Source: Voacanga thouarsii (Eukaryota; Streptophyta; Magnoliopsida; Gentianales; Apocynaceae). From it: a stretch of 64,000 bases of DNA. How positions within the stretch are numbered: the stretch's first letter is position 1; the number at the start of each line of letters is the position of its first letter. This document shows, piece by piece, positions 22,942 through 34,866 of this stretch. The notes under the pieces are model-generated. The model ran no database searches and was not told where the DNA came from. It worked only from the letters and a program-made list of their open reading frames with translations. The DNA is taken from the NCBI GenBank assembly GCA_026120185.1, contig JANUWF010003366.1:3782001-3846000 (forward strand). The letters are read 5' to 3'. Position numbers and translations under genes: made by a program.

Positions 22942-24507
22942 TGTACCACCCCGCTACCTAGGCCCGCCAGGGCTGGGGATGTTGCTCCATCTAAAGGACA
23001 GGGGGTCTTTATAACTAGGTCACACAAATAAAATAGCGGAATAAAAATAATACTTTAACTTAAAATTTATTACATGCCAAGAATAAATCAAAGAATAAAT
23101 CCATGAATTCCCAAAAAAAATCCATAAATAAAATTATCCACTCTCAACTCCCCAAAGCAATACATCAAAATAAATGATAACATTCTCTTCCAAGGCAGAT
23201 AATACTAGCTACTCATCCCCACAGCAGGATCGACCTAAAATCATGGTAAAAAAGTGATGAGATAGAAATTTCAGTAAGTCCGTGTGTGCTTTGAGTGTCC
23301 GTGGAAATAGTTCATGAATGCAAAGTATAAAACCTTTATAAGAGAAATACTGGTAAGCAATAAACATTAGTCAAAAGCAAGAGTGGTGTTTTAGCTTTTT
23401 CAACCATACATAATCAATAAAATCAACCACTCAAAAGAAATGATCATGGGTTACCACACGTTGTGCCCCATAACCGGTTAGAATGCTTACACTTTGTGTA
23501 AATTGACAAAAAAGGTAGGTGATCGGCCTACTGGGCAAGATACTCCTCCTTCTCTATACCCAAACAACAACCGGGCGTCCATTCCGGCAAAACACAGTCA
23601 TTTCACTGAAAAATAAACAACTGCTAGCTCAGACCGGCACGACCTGCTGGACTGACATCTTATCCGGGAAGGACTCACCCCTCAGATGTGGCCACCTACT
23701 GAGAGACTCACCGTAACCCTTCAAAGACTAGTCCTAGCAGTCTACCCTTATTGAGTACTCAACGACGTTTCCCACTAGGGAGAAAATGAATAAAACACCG
23801 TTCCACAAGGAAAAGCAATTAAGGGTTTCCAAAGTCTTTGTCAAAATCAGTTTTGAAAAGAGTTTTAAGATTGAGTAAATCTGCTTATTGATTTTCAAAT
23901 AATTTGTTTTCCATGCACTCTACATTTGGCTTGCCATAATTAAACATTTTACATCAATCAGGTTTTATGCAGGAGCTTACATGATCCCTGTTCACAATAA
24001 AAGGTCTCCAACGGCTGACCTAACCCCGCATGGGCAAATACAAACCACAATCAAACTCAAGGCAAAATCTACTTTCTCAATTTAAAACAACTCAACTCAC
24101 TATCACCATGATCCTAGTGTCCCAAGATTTAAGGCCAAACAATAAATAAATAGGTTTATAAGCTAAGCCTAATTTGATATTTAAAATAATTAAGGCTTTG
24201 GGAAATAAGTAGTAATAAGTTGAAGGTTTAAATCTTGCTAAGAAAAATTTAGAGTTTATTTGATGAAGAGTCCTAGGTGGTATTAGGTAAAATAATGATT
24301 TATTAATAATTTAGTTGTTAGAAAATAATTGATAACTAAAATTAGTTGAAAATAAATTTAATGAGTCGTGCTTGAAAAATAATAAATAAATTTTTAATGG
24401 GTTTTGATTAAAAGATAATAATTAAATTTTTAGTAATAAATATTTTATTAATTATGATTATTTCCATAAAAGGCTTTAGTTGATTTCATTATTTTATATA
24501 ATGTCTA

Positions 24508-24508
24508 C

Positions 24509-24542
<34 letters not shown>

Positions 24543-24562
24543 ATATATATATATATATATTA
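24508..24562. repeat. AT/GT microsatellite in solo LTR C
   Basis: Compound TA run, a short TG run and a second TA run. B has no such run at the aligned site. Confidence 0.9.
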
Positions 24563-25279
24563 TTTTTCTAGCAAAAGCTATTATTTATTTGACTAAAATA
24601 TCCTTATTATTTATAATAATCCAAATCTACCCCTCCTAGGGCTTTTTCGAAATTACTAGCAAAATCATATTATGAAATATTTTATTCATGAAATAAAAAT
24701 TAGCTTAGGGACAATTAGGTCATGATCATATTTCTATGGCTAACCACAATCATGAACATATACAATCCTTCAATTCATCAACTCATCCAAATCATGCATA
24801 TAAGCATAGATCTAGACTTACTAAGGCATGATCTAACCTTTACTAGTATAAATATAATAATGGCTTTAATAATCTCACAAGAATATAAATCCTATTCATC
24901 ATAGATGACATAATCTCTAGCATACTTGATCATGGAGACATGCATTAAACCTCAAAACATCATACAATCAACCAAGATAACACATCCATGCATAAATCCC
25001 ATCTCCAACATATTCATACATATATTCATGCTTCAATCTCAACTCATCACAACAATATATACTCAACCCTATTCATGATTCATCTTCTATCAACATCATC
25101 CTAGAGACATGAATCTAGAATTTAAAAGAAGGGTTAAAAAGGCTTACTTGATTGATTAATACCTTGAAGGAGTTTCGAATGAATCTCGACCCCTAGATGT
25201 CTAAATCCGTCCAAAGAAGATGAAGGAAGCATGGCCATGGAGAAGAAGCCATTTAGCCAAGAGAGAAGGAGTGTTTAGT

Positions 25280-25280
<1 letters not shown>

Positions 25281-25322
<42 letters not shown>
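25281..25322. repeat. GA microsatellite in solo LTR C
   Basis: About 20 uninterrupted GA units, the longest of the GA runs that mark this site in the LTR family. Confidence 0.95.
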
Positions 25323-25325
<3 letters not shown>

Positions 25326-26937
25326 AAAAAGTCCATTAGCATGCATAAACACGTATATGTTCATTAGAGATTGAAGATTAGCGAAGATGAAGTCGATTGA
25401 ATAAACCTACCTTGAAGGTGTTCTTGAGCCTTCACAAAATTTCTGATTTTTTATCCAAAAGTGCAAGTTGGATTTTGGAGTTTGATGTTAAAAATGGTAT
25501 GGATGGATTCACGGTAGTGTATAGATGAAATCTAGAATTTTTAGAAGAAGTTTGAAGTGATTTGGAGAGGTATTAGATGAAAGGAAGGAGTAGGTGTTCT
25601 TGGTGTGCTATGTGTTTTTTAAGATTGAAGAGAATAGAAAGCTTTTGGGATTGGAGGCTGCCAAATTTCTATAGGGTTTAGGACTGCCGAATTGCTTGTA
25701 GGGTTTGGTAGATGATTTTCTGGTTTGGAAGGGAAAAGGAAAGGTTAGTTGTTGAAATCCTTGAAGAATATTTTTGGGAAGCAAATTTGGAAACTAAATA
25801 TACAAGAATATCTTTGATTATTGGAGAGCTTTTGGAATGCTGCCATGGCCGACTGCTTGTACAGTATTTTGGCTGGATGAAAGCTGGTTGATGGAGGCTA
25901 AGGGTGGCCAAAAATAAGGAGTATAATGGTGAAGGAAAGGTCTGGTTGTTTGAGGGATATTTTATGGAAGGTTGTTAAATTATGGTGGCTGGAATTTTGG
26001 TAACAAATTAAGCATGATTGCAGTAATTTTTTTGGAAATCTTTTAGGGCAGCCATGATTGGATTTTTCATGCAGAAGGTTGGGGAAGACAATGGAGTTCA
26101 GTTCATGGCTGTTTAAGGGAAGACTGTATAGAGAATTGGAGGAGTTAGGCTGGAAAAATCACTGCATAGAATTTTGCAAGACTAGAATTTTCTGGGCAGT
26201 TTTCGGCTGCCCTTTTCTAGTCGGTTTGTAGGGAGTTTGAAGGGAATTTTAGGGGCTTTCAAGGCTGGTTTCCAACCTTCTTTATGGAGGAAAAATGTGG
26301 CTAAGATGCTGAACAAAAACTGAAATAAAACAGCTTGGTTTCGGACCTCCAAAGTTGCGATTTTGCCTAGGGATTTTCCTGGTTTTGCATAGCCTTTGTG
26401 TAGTCCAAAATGGCTAGAAAAATTCAGGTTTCAAGCTGATCAAAAGGGTCATTTTCTGGCAGAATTTGGGAGGGAATAATGGCTAAGAATCTCGACACCT
26501 TGAAGGCACAAGAAGCTGGAAAATTTTCAGTTCTATGCATGAAGGAAAATGAACCTAGCTAGAGTGATGTTTTAGAAAGTTCACTAGGGAAATTTAATTC
26601 ACTTGAAATCCTTCCCCCTCTTCCATAGTTTCGGTCCATAGGATGTCTTTTACTAAGACATTTTGAATCTTCAAAGCCACAGCACATTATTGGAATTTTT
26701 CTAGAATAAAATTGGCTTGAACAAATTGAACATCCTAATGGATTGAGAAATAGGAAAAATTAAGCATCAAGAGGAAATGAATTCCCTTTAGGAATTTTGT
26801 GTAGGGCAAAAGAATATGATGAGGATACTCCTATCATATCTCTCTTAGGACAACATCTCTACCCTACTCCAAGCACCTAAGGCTGAAAGTAATACTTCCC
26901 AAGAAAAAAATAAAATTTAATCATTCTAAAGCTCCCA

Positions 26938-27003
26938 TGATGGAATTTGAACCCAATATCTCAAGAATTAATTCTAAGGCTCTAACCACTAAACCACAAT
27001 AAC
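26938..27003 (-). other. tRNA-like module in solo LTR C
   Basis: On the minus strand TGGTTTAGTGGTTAGAGCC (box A-like), a palindromic AGAATTAATTCT where an anticodon arm would be, and GGGTTCAAATTCC (box B-like). This is the most tRNA-like copy in the window. Confidence 0.6.
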
Positions 27004-27252
27004 TCTTGTTCTTATTTTCCCTTTAAAATATTTTCCTATTCAATCCTCAAGCTATCTCTCTTTTCCACCTCAAGCAAAAATTACCATTTTGCCCTTCTCA
27101 CTCAATAATCATAATCAAGCCCTCTAAACCATAAAACACAAATTTAATGCACATAAAATCATATAAAAATATATTTAAACATGGAATAAAGTATGATATG
27201 CATCCCAACCCCCTCACTCTAAGGTTGGTTTTGACTGGGGTTTCACATCAAG

Positions 27253-27406
27253 GATGTGACATTATGGTGGGAAATGAGATTTTGATGGCGGGTCTCATAA
27301 TCCTACCCATCGACGACTATGATTTGATTCTAGGTATGGATTGGTTAGCAAAGTATGGAGCAAGAGTGGATTGCAAGGCTAAGATAGTGCAATTTGTTAG
27401 ACCCTA
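27253..27406 (+). pseudogene. Element A aspartic protease, second part
   Basis: Continues the protease after solo LTR C, with DYDLILGMDWLAKYGA, the C-terminal protease block of plant gypsy elements (ILGMDWL), and ends QFVRP then a stop at 27405. Confidence 0.85.
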
Positions 27407-29085
27407 ATACGATGTATTAGAGTTTAATAGGAGAAATGTGAGGAAGTTGAAATTCTTGATAGCGAGAGCAAATGTGCAAAAAATGCTAAAGAAGGGTTGT
27501 GTAGGATATTTAGCTTATCTAATTAATAAGCCCAAGGATCAATGTACCTTGGAGAACACCGAGGTGGTGAAGGACTTCGCGGATGTATTTCCAGTGGAAC
27601 TCACTTCTCTGCCACTTTCCCAAGAAATCGAGTTTACCATCGACTTAGTTCCTGGAGTGGAGCCGATGTCGAAGACTCCTTATCAAATGGTGCCCGCGGA
27701 ATTGAAAGAATTGAAGGGACAACTAGAAGAATTGGTAAAGCAACGATACATAAGACCCAGTACATCGCATTGGGGAGCCCCGGTGTTATTTGTAAAAAAG
27801 AAGGATGGGACATTGAGATTGTGCATAGACTATAGAGGGTTGAATAACCTCATGATAAAGAACAAGTTTCCCTTACCTTTGATTGATGAGTTGTTCGATC
27901 AGTTGCAAGGTTTGTGTTACTTTTCTAAGTTGGATCTCCAGTAAGGTTATTACTAAGTGCGAATCAAGGAGAATGATATTCCCAAGATAGCTTTCAATAC
28001 TAGATATGGCCAGTACGAGTTCATGATGATACCATTCGGAGCAACTAATGCACCCGCCATTTTCATGGATCTTATGCACAGGGTTTTTCAGCCGTACCTG
28101 GATAAGTTTGTGGTAAAGTTCATAGACGATATTCTAATCTACTCTAAAAGTCCTGAGGAGCATGCAGGGCATTTGAAGTTGGTATTGGAGAACTTAAGGG
28201 AGCAATAACTCTATGCTAAGTTTAGCAAATGTGAGTTTTAGTTGGATTCCATGGCCTTTCTTGGTAATGTAATATCTAAAAATGGAATAAAGATGGACCC
28301 CTTAAAGGTCGAGGCTATATTAAATTGGAAACAACTAGAGAGAGTAACCGAAATAAAGAGTTTCCTTGGATTGGCAGGATATTACCGTCGTTTTATTAAG
28401 AACTTCTCTATATTGGTGACGCCGATGACCCGATTGCTAAGGAAGGATGTGCCATATGTTTGGAATGATAAGTGCAAGAAGAGCTTCTAAGAGCTTAAGA
28501 GGAGATTGATGACAGCACCAGTGTTGAGCCTACCTGACGAAGGTAAGGCCTACTCCTTGTACACATATGCTTCTAAGGAAGGTCTAGGGGCAGTGCTGAT
28601 GCAGGACAGAAAAGTTATCGCCTATACATCGAGGAAGTTGAAGCCGCATGAGGTAAACTATCCGACACACGACTTGGAGTTGGCAGCAATAGTGTTTGCT
28701 TTGAAGAAATGGCGACACTATTTGTATGGAGCGGAATATGAAGTCTTCACGGATCATAAGAGCTTGAAGTACATATTCACGCAAAATGACTTGAACTTAA
28801 GGTAGAAGAGGTGGATAGAGTTCTTGGAGGAATACAAATGTTCAATTAACTACCATCCAGGGAAAGCGAATATGGTAGATGATGAGATGAGTCGGAAGGC
28901 GAGGATGGCCAACCTGAGGGTACAAGAGGTACAAATAGTACAGGAGTTCTTGGGACAAAAGGCGCAAGTGGGAGAAGGGAAAATTAGCTTGAGCAACCTG
29001 AAATTGGAGCTTGAACTAAGGTAAGAGATTAGTGAAATTCAGCGGAATAACCAAGAGTTTCAACCTTCAAGGCAAAGGAAGCGAA
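27407..29085 (+). pseudogene. Element A reverse transcriptase and RNase H
   Basis: Ty3/gypsy RT and RNase H in one frame with about six stops. In order: RT entry [61 protein letters not shown], active site FIDDILIYS (28119-28145), FLGLAGYYRRFIKNF, then RNase H with [11 protein letters not shown] and YHPGKANMVDDEMSRKA. The catalytic Asp pair of RT is intact. Stops replace residues usually encoded by CAG/CAA or TGG (for example after KLDLQ and after CEF). A frame change near 29040-29090 separates it from integrase. Confidence 0.93.
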
Positions 29086-30445
29086 GAAAGGAAATAAGGA
29101 GTTCTGGACTGATGAAGAAGGAGTGACGTATTTTCGAGAACGACTATGTGTACCGGACGAACCAGTGTTGAAAAGAAAGATAATGGATAAGGCTTACAAG
29201 AGCAAGTATTCTATTCATTTAGGAGAAGTGAAAATGTATCAAGATTTGAAAAAGGCCTACTGGTGGCCGGGAATGAAAAAAGATGTGGCACAATATGTCT
29301 CTACTTGCCTGACGTGTCAGAAAGTAAAAGCGGAACATAAGAGGGTAGCCAGATTGCTACAGCCGTTACCTATTCCTGAGTAGAAGTGACGAAAGGTTAC
29401 GATGGACTTTGTTACTGGATTACCGATATCTAAGACTTTGAAGGATGCTGTGTGGGTTGTGGTTGACAAATTGACCAAGACAGCTCATTTCATTCCGATA
29501 AATGTGAAGGACTCCATGGAAAAATTGTCCAAGACGTATATCCGCAAAGTGGTTAGATTGTATGGAGTGTCGACAAGTATTGTATCCGACAGGGATCCCA
29601 AATTTACTTCTAGATTTCGGACTAACTTTCAAGAGTCACTGGGAACGACTCTGAAGCTCAGTACTTCTGCTCTCCCATAGACAGACGGACAATCTGAAAG
29701 AGTTATCTAGATTTTGGAGGATATGCTTAGGGCTTGCATACTGGATTTTAGAGATAAGTGGTTGGATTGCATACCTTACACTAAGTTGGCCTACAATAAC
29801 AGTCATCAGGCATCAATTGGAATGGCACCCTATGAGGTACTATATGGACGAAAATGTCAGGTACCCTTGTATTGGGAATGGTCAAAGGATGGTCAAATCA
29901 ACAAGTTTGGGGAAGTGAATATTGAGGAAATGGCCGACAAAGTGAAGGTAATAAGGGAGAGATTGAAAGCCACTCAAAGCCGACAAAAGAGTTATGCCGA
30001 TAATAGAAGAAAGAAGTTGGAGTTTCAATTGGGAGATCAGACATTTTTAAAGATCACGCCTAGTATAGGAATTCTAAAGCATCCTAAGGGAAGGAAGTTG
30101 GGTCCTAAATATTTTGGAACTTTTCCAATGATTGAAAGGATTGGACCCGTAGCATACTGGTTGGAGCAACCAGAAGGGTTGGCTGGAATTCACGATGTGT
30201 TTCATATGTCCCAATTGAAGAAATACAACCTTGACCCGGAGCATGTATTGAATGAGGAACCCTTGATCATACAGCCTGACTTGAGTTATATGGAGAAACC
30301 AATTAAAGTTTTTTATCGTAGTGTCAAGATGTTGAGGAATAAGCCGATACCTATGGTAAAGATCTTGTGGGAACATCATGGTGCTAAATATGTGATGTGG
30401 GAGACTGAAGATTGGGTGAAGAGGCAGTATCCGAATCTACTATAG
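29086..30445 (+). pseudogene. Element A integrase with chromodomain
   Basis: Integrase, C-terminal part of Pol. The HHCC domain has one His changed to Tyr ([10 protein letters not shown] here, EAHRSKYAIH in B), then CLTCQ. The core has MDFVTGLPIS, IVSDRDPKF and SERV; the region 29714-30445 is open and includes YNNSHQASIGMAPYEVLYGR, GIHDVFHMSQLKKYN and the chromodomain-like end PMVKILWEHHGAKYVMWETE. Stops occur near 29382, 29680 and 29710. Homology with B's integrase is strong throughout. The chromodomain tail supports chromovirus membership. Confidence 0.92.
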
Positions 30446-30480
30446 AAGTTTAGCACCTGGAATTTTCAAACAAAATTCTC

Positions 30481-30495
30481 TTAAGGGGGAAAATA
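30481..30495 (+). promoter_or_regulatory. Polypurine tract of element A
   Basis: AAGGGGGAAAATA lies directly before the TG of the 3' LTR. Confidence 0.9.
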
Positions 30496-33400
30496 TGTAA
30501 TACCTCGTATTAGACCACCTTTAGTATGAGGGAAAAAATCATGCATGTCACATTGTTTTATACTACATTTAATGATTTGAACTATTTTCAACAAAATATC
30601 AATTTGTTATTCCATGAATTAATTTATCCTTGAAGTGGGTGTGTTATTTGAGATAGTTGAGTTTTTATTTTATCGAGAAGAATTTATTTAGAAAGAGGAT
30701 GAAGCAAGAGAGTAGGAATTAAGGAAATTTATTAGAAGAATATTTAATGTGATTTAGTAGATAAAGCTTAGCATTTAATTCTTGATGGGTATGAGTTTGA
30801 ATCCTAGCTATTTCAAATCCTTTCCTTTCTTTTATTTTCTCCTTCCCTAATTCTTTTTTTTAGCCTTGGCCAAAACTCCCTAGGGTTGCCACCACATTGG
30901 AACCAATTTCCTGAAAATTAGAAGTGTGATTTATCTTGGGAATTACTTTATAAAATATTTGAGATTAAAATTAAATTTTATTCCTAATATCTTATCATAA
31001 GCTTTTAGAGAATTTTAAAAATTACTAATCTAGATTTTTAAGAGCTATATCTAAGTAATATATTAGGAGATAAAATATATGAAAATCTATATGTATTGTG
31101 TTAATGTGGTAGCCACCACTTTTCAAGGAGATAAATCTCCATATTTTAATTTCCTTCAAATAATTTTTAAAAAGAAAATAAAAGGATAAAAACTAGATTT
31201 TAAACGAAGTATTTATCTTTTGGATTAAGATAAAGATTTTTGAAAATTTAGGGGGAAAAAGGAAGATGAATTTCGGGTAACTTCAAGAGAATTAGGAAAC
31301 CAGAATTTTTCTTACAAATTAATCATTCAATAGCAATTTAAAATTACTCAAATTAATATAGGAAATTAATTAATTTATTTCTTAAATAGATAACCTAATC
31401 TCTTCCTATATTTTTTTTGGAAAATCTCCTCAAAGCTGCCGCCACACAATAGAGCAAATATAGCTCAACTAAAACTCTCCAAAACCTAGCTAGGGTTAAC
31501 CAAGAAAACCTTAACTAATTAGCACTTAGTTGTAGCCAAAAAAAAAAAAAAAATACCAGAATTCCCTCTCCAATACCTTCAGAATTTTGGCCAAAAAACC
31601 AGCCCCATTTTGTACGAAATTTTCAGCCAAAATACCTGCACAAAAACCTCTCCAGTTATCGAGCAAAAACAGCTATACAAAGACTCCTTTTTCTTCTCTT
31701 ATTTTCGCCATCTTGGAGACCAAGAACCAACCAGATTTTCCTCCCACTTTCTGTCCAGAATTTTGGCCATCCTAAGCTGCAAAAATACAGTATTAATTAG
31801 CCCTAAACTTCTGTCCATTTTCAGCTCCCAAAGAAGGACCAAAGCTGTCCAACTTTTCTCTTGTGATAAAGATACCATAGCAAGGTAGAACTCCTCCAAA
31901 CATCTAAACACCAAACCCTAGACTTCCCTAACCAGAAAACCACAAAATTCCTACCCTCTCAGCCCCTCAAACTCATGAAACAAACAGCTTGCAACCCACA
32001 CAAAAATTCGGACAGCCTACCCCAAAAACAAAATCAAAACCGAAACTCTCTACAAGGTAATTGATTTTCAACACTTCTATTCATCACCTACTCCATTCTT
32101 TTTTTTTTCCTCCCTTAAATCACGTCCATAAGGGACTGATTTTATTCTCTTCCTGGTTAGACTCGATCAAGGTCATCTAAGCGGACCAATCTCTTCAACT
32201 ATCGATTGAACTCAAGCTAGTCAATAAGGAGTTGCCGTGTTTTAAGTCTAGATTGCTAAGAGCAATCAAGATCTTATCTTTACTGATTTAAATGGTCTCA
32301 ATCTTTAAAATATTAGCTTATGAATGCCTATGGAGTCTAGCATGAAAGTATAAATAAACTAGATTGATGAATATGTTGATATAAGCCATAGACAAAGAAT
32401 GTATGAGATAGGACATGGATATATCTTGACATGATGAATCTAGATCTATGCTAAATAGGTAAAGATGAGATCTTTTAATGTTTATGGGGCTGTTTATGAT
32501 GATTTTATTTTAGTTGAATATAGAAGTTGTCATATGGTGAATTGATTTAAACCAATGCATGGTTATGCTCAATAGAATGGTAAAGAGGAATTATATATGT
32601 GGTTTAATGAATTAAAAGTACTTAGATACCATGGATGAATTAGGTGATTAATGAGATCATGGAGAGTCATATTGTATGAAGTAGTATATGGAATGATTGA
32701 ATCCTAATTGTGGGATTATTTGCTCTCGATAAGAAAGGAGTGGAAAAAGGAGCAATCGATTGAGTTGGGTATAGAGGTTGATTTATCCAAGTAGGTCCCT
32801 ACATAACTATTTTGATACAAGTTATATGTTTGTAAGCAATTTGTACAATGTTATTTGAAATTGATGTCAATATGATGTTTTGACAAATGGATTAAGACGT
32901 TGACTAAACATGATGTGTTATGCTGGATTGTTGTGATACTTGGATTGGAAACGTGAATATTTTACTTTCTAAATGAGTTTATCAAATTTTAATTATTCAA
33001 ACTTAAAAACGATTTCTTATACTATTGCTAAACGATTTGGAAACACTATTACGAAAAATCACGTTTTGCAATCAAACTAATCAAAGACTTTCAAAAAAGG
33101 GAAAATGATTCTGCCCCTAATTGGGGAGCGTTGAGTACTCAGCGAGGATAGGGTAGTAGTACTAGTTTTAAAGACCAAGAGTCAGTCTTCTGGCAAGAGG
33201 CCACCCCCAGAAGATGATCTCAACTTGGAGAGGCGACAGTACTACATAATTAGGCAGTCCAAGCTAGCATATTAGTACATGTGGACACTGTTTATCCTGA
33301 TTGGACAACCGAAGTGTTGGGTGTAGAGATAGAGGAGTATCTCACCTAGTGGGTGGATCTCCCACTGCTCATTATTGAAAGAATACATTGGGAAGCTAAC

Positions 33401-33945
33401 ATGGGGGTAACCATGATATGGATTGTGTTACTATATTATTGAATCATTTGCTAATCCCTACCTAATGAATTATGAATGTGATGAAACGGTGATTTATTAT
33501 GAACTGTTTTGGGTTTATTGAGTAAGGCTCCTTTGTATAATTGTTATTGATGAAATTAACTTGCAAACACGATTTTGTGATTTTGATAAACCTTCATACA
33601 CAAAATGGTTGTAATTGACGCTTGCTCACATAGGACTTACTGAGATGCCAATCTCACACATTTTATATCATGATTTTAGGAGATTGCTTATACTGAGCGT
33701 GGTGAAACATTAGGAGATAAACTCCAGTTTATTTTTTTATTTATGTTTTGAATTTATTTTAAGTGACGTTTATTAGCTTTGATTTTCCAGACTTGTATAA
33801 GTTTTTCTTCTGGATGTAATGAAATTATTCCTTTAATTTTATTTAGTAGTTTTTTTTTCTCTTGTACCTCGTTATAATGACCCCTGATCCTTTGGATGGG
33901 GCGACATCCTGCCCTATCTAAGTACCTAGGCTGTGGGGTATTACA
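30496..33945 (+). repeat. Element A 3' LTR
   Basis: 3450 bp, TGTAATACCTC to GGGGTATTACA, uninterrupted. It is the reference for the split 5' LTR. Contains a tRNA-like module (about 30749-30810) and an A run near 31539-31553. Confidence 0.95.
30749..30810 (+). other. tRNA-like module in the A 3' LTR, degraded
   Basis: Box A is decayed (TGATTTAGTAGATAAAG); box B reads GAGTTTGAATCC. Confidence 0.4.
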
Positions 33946-33950
33946 AAAGC
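33946..33950. repeat. Target-site duplication of element A, right copy (AAAGC)
   Basis: Matches 4300-4304. Confidence 0.95.
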
Positions 33951-34484
33951 TGCGATCACTTGGGGAGTATTGCTAACCCTCTTTCTCATTTTATTCATTT
34001 TAGTCCGATTTGGATGTATTTATTGTCATATTTGTGGCCAATGAGAACAATGTTCAATTTAAGTATGAGTGTGGGGTTATTTAATATTTCATCAAGTTTT
34101 TATTGTGATTGTGGATTTTTCTTGCTTTTGGACAAGTTGCGTGCAGTTGTTGAAATTGGGCCAAATTTGCTTCAATTTTTGTATTTGGTTGGGCTATGGT
34201 GGTATTGTTATGTATCCCTTTTGGTATGAGGATAAGATTTAAAAATTGTTGGATGAGTTTTGGGTAAACTTATACATTAGGAGTAAAATGGTTAGATCTT
34301 AAGAATTTAGATTAACCTTGTTTAGACCTTAGTAAAAGTGACACCATGTTATTTCTTGGGAATTCAGGTAGTGGTTGTGATGAAATTTAAGTATGGAATT
34401 TTTAAGTTAATTTTTGTTCTATAGTTTCACAACTTGTCTTTAGTCTAGGTGAGTAAATATGGATTGGGGTAAAAAGAGAGAGAA

Positions 34485-34526
<42 letters not shown>

Positions 34527-34861
34527 AGAGAGAGAGAGAGACTAAAGCAAAGTAATACAAAAGCTAAAAAATCCTTATTTATATATATTAGGATTTTTAT
34601 TACCTCATTAAACTCAAAAGAAAATAGAAAAATTGTTGGAGTAAGGTAACACAAAAGCTAAACAATCCTTGTTACATATCTTTACTAGGCTTTTGTATTA
34701 CCATACTTCAAAACAAAAAAAAAGAAAAAAATGAATTGAAAAATAATTGCGAGAATAAAGTGAACCAATGGACCAATCTTACATTTACTACTTGGATAAT
34801 GGTGGTTAGGAGGTCATAGAACTTAGAATTAACTTATTAAGCTTAGTTTATATGAATCGTA
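33951..34861 (+). other. 3' non-coding region of the Athila-like host, with internal PPT-like motif
   Basis: Continues the element left at 4299. At about 34045-34076 a GAGAACAATG block is followed by TTTAAGTATGAGTGTGGGG, similar to the tract that precedes the LTRs of this family. A GT run (34489-34523) and a GA run (34526-34540) follow. No gene seen. Confidence 0.6.
34489..34540. repeat. GT/GA compound microsatellite
   Basis: About 17 TG units, then about 7 GA units. Confidence 0.95.
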
Positions 34862-34866
34862 TCATT
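34862..34866. repeat. Target-site duplication of copia element E, left copy (TCATT)
   Basis: TCATT is repeated at 44083-44087, which places the 5' LTR start at TGTTAG (34867). Confidence 0.85.

Larger units (their letters stand above)
22942..27247 (-). mobile_element. Solo LTR C (chromovirus B family)
   Basis: A single 4306-bp LTR related to B's, same orientation. It starts TGTACCACCCC (one base from B's TGTAACACCCC) and ends GGTTTCACA, with perfect TCAAG duplications and no internal region. Solo LTRs form by recombination between the two LTRs of one element. It carries an AT/GT run (24508-24562), a GA run of about 42 bases (25281-25322) and a tRNA-like module (26938-27003). It lacks the 145-bp duplication of B and is clearly diverged from B. 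No gene seen. Confidence 0.93.
4305..33945 (+). mobile_element. Element A: Tekay/Del-like Ty3/gypsy chromovirus with two nested insertions
   Basis: A complete but inactive LTR retrotransposon on the + strand, flanked by AAAGC duplications. Order: 5' LTR (4305-5598 and 18244-20398), Met-tRNA primer site (20401), acidic pre-gag ORF, gag, protease, RT/RNase H, integrase with C-terminal chromodomain, polypurine tract and 3' LTR (30496-33945, 3450 bp). Without inserts the element is about 12.7 kb. Element B interrupts the 5' LTR and solo LTR C interrupts the protease region. Integrase followed by a chromodomain-like tail places it among chromoviruses; Tekay/Del is inferred from that tail and the large LTRs. 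The two LTRs differ by roughly a tenth by eye in the first few hundred bases, so A is old. Stops and frameshifts inactivate every domain. Confidence 0.93.
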
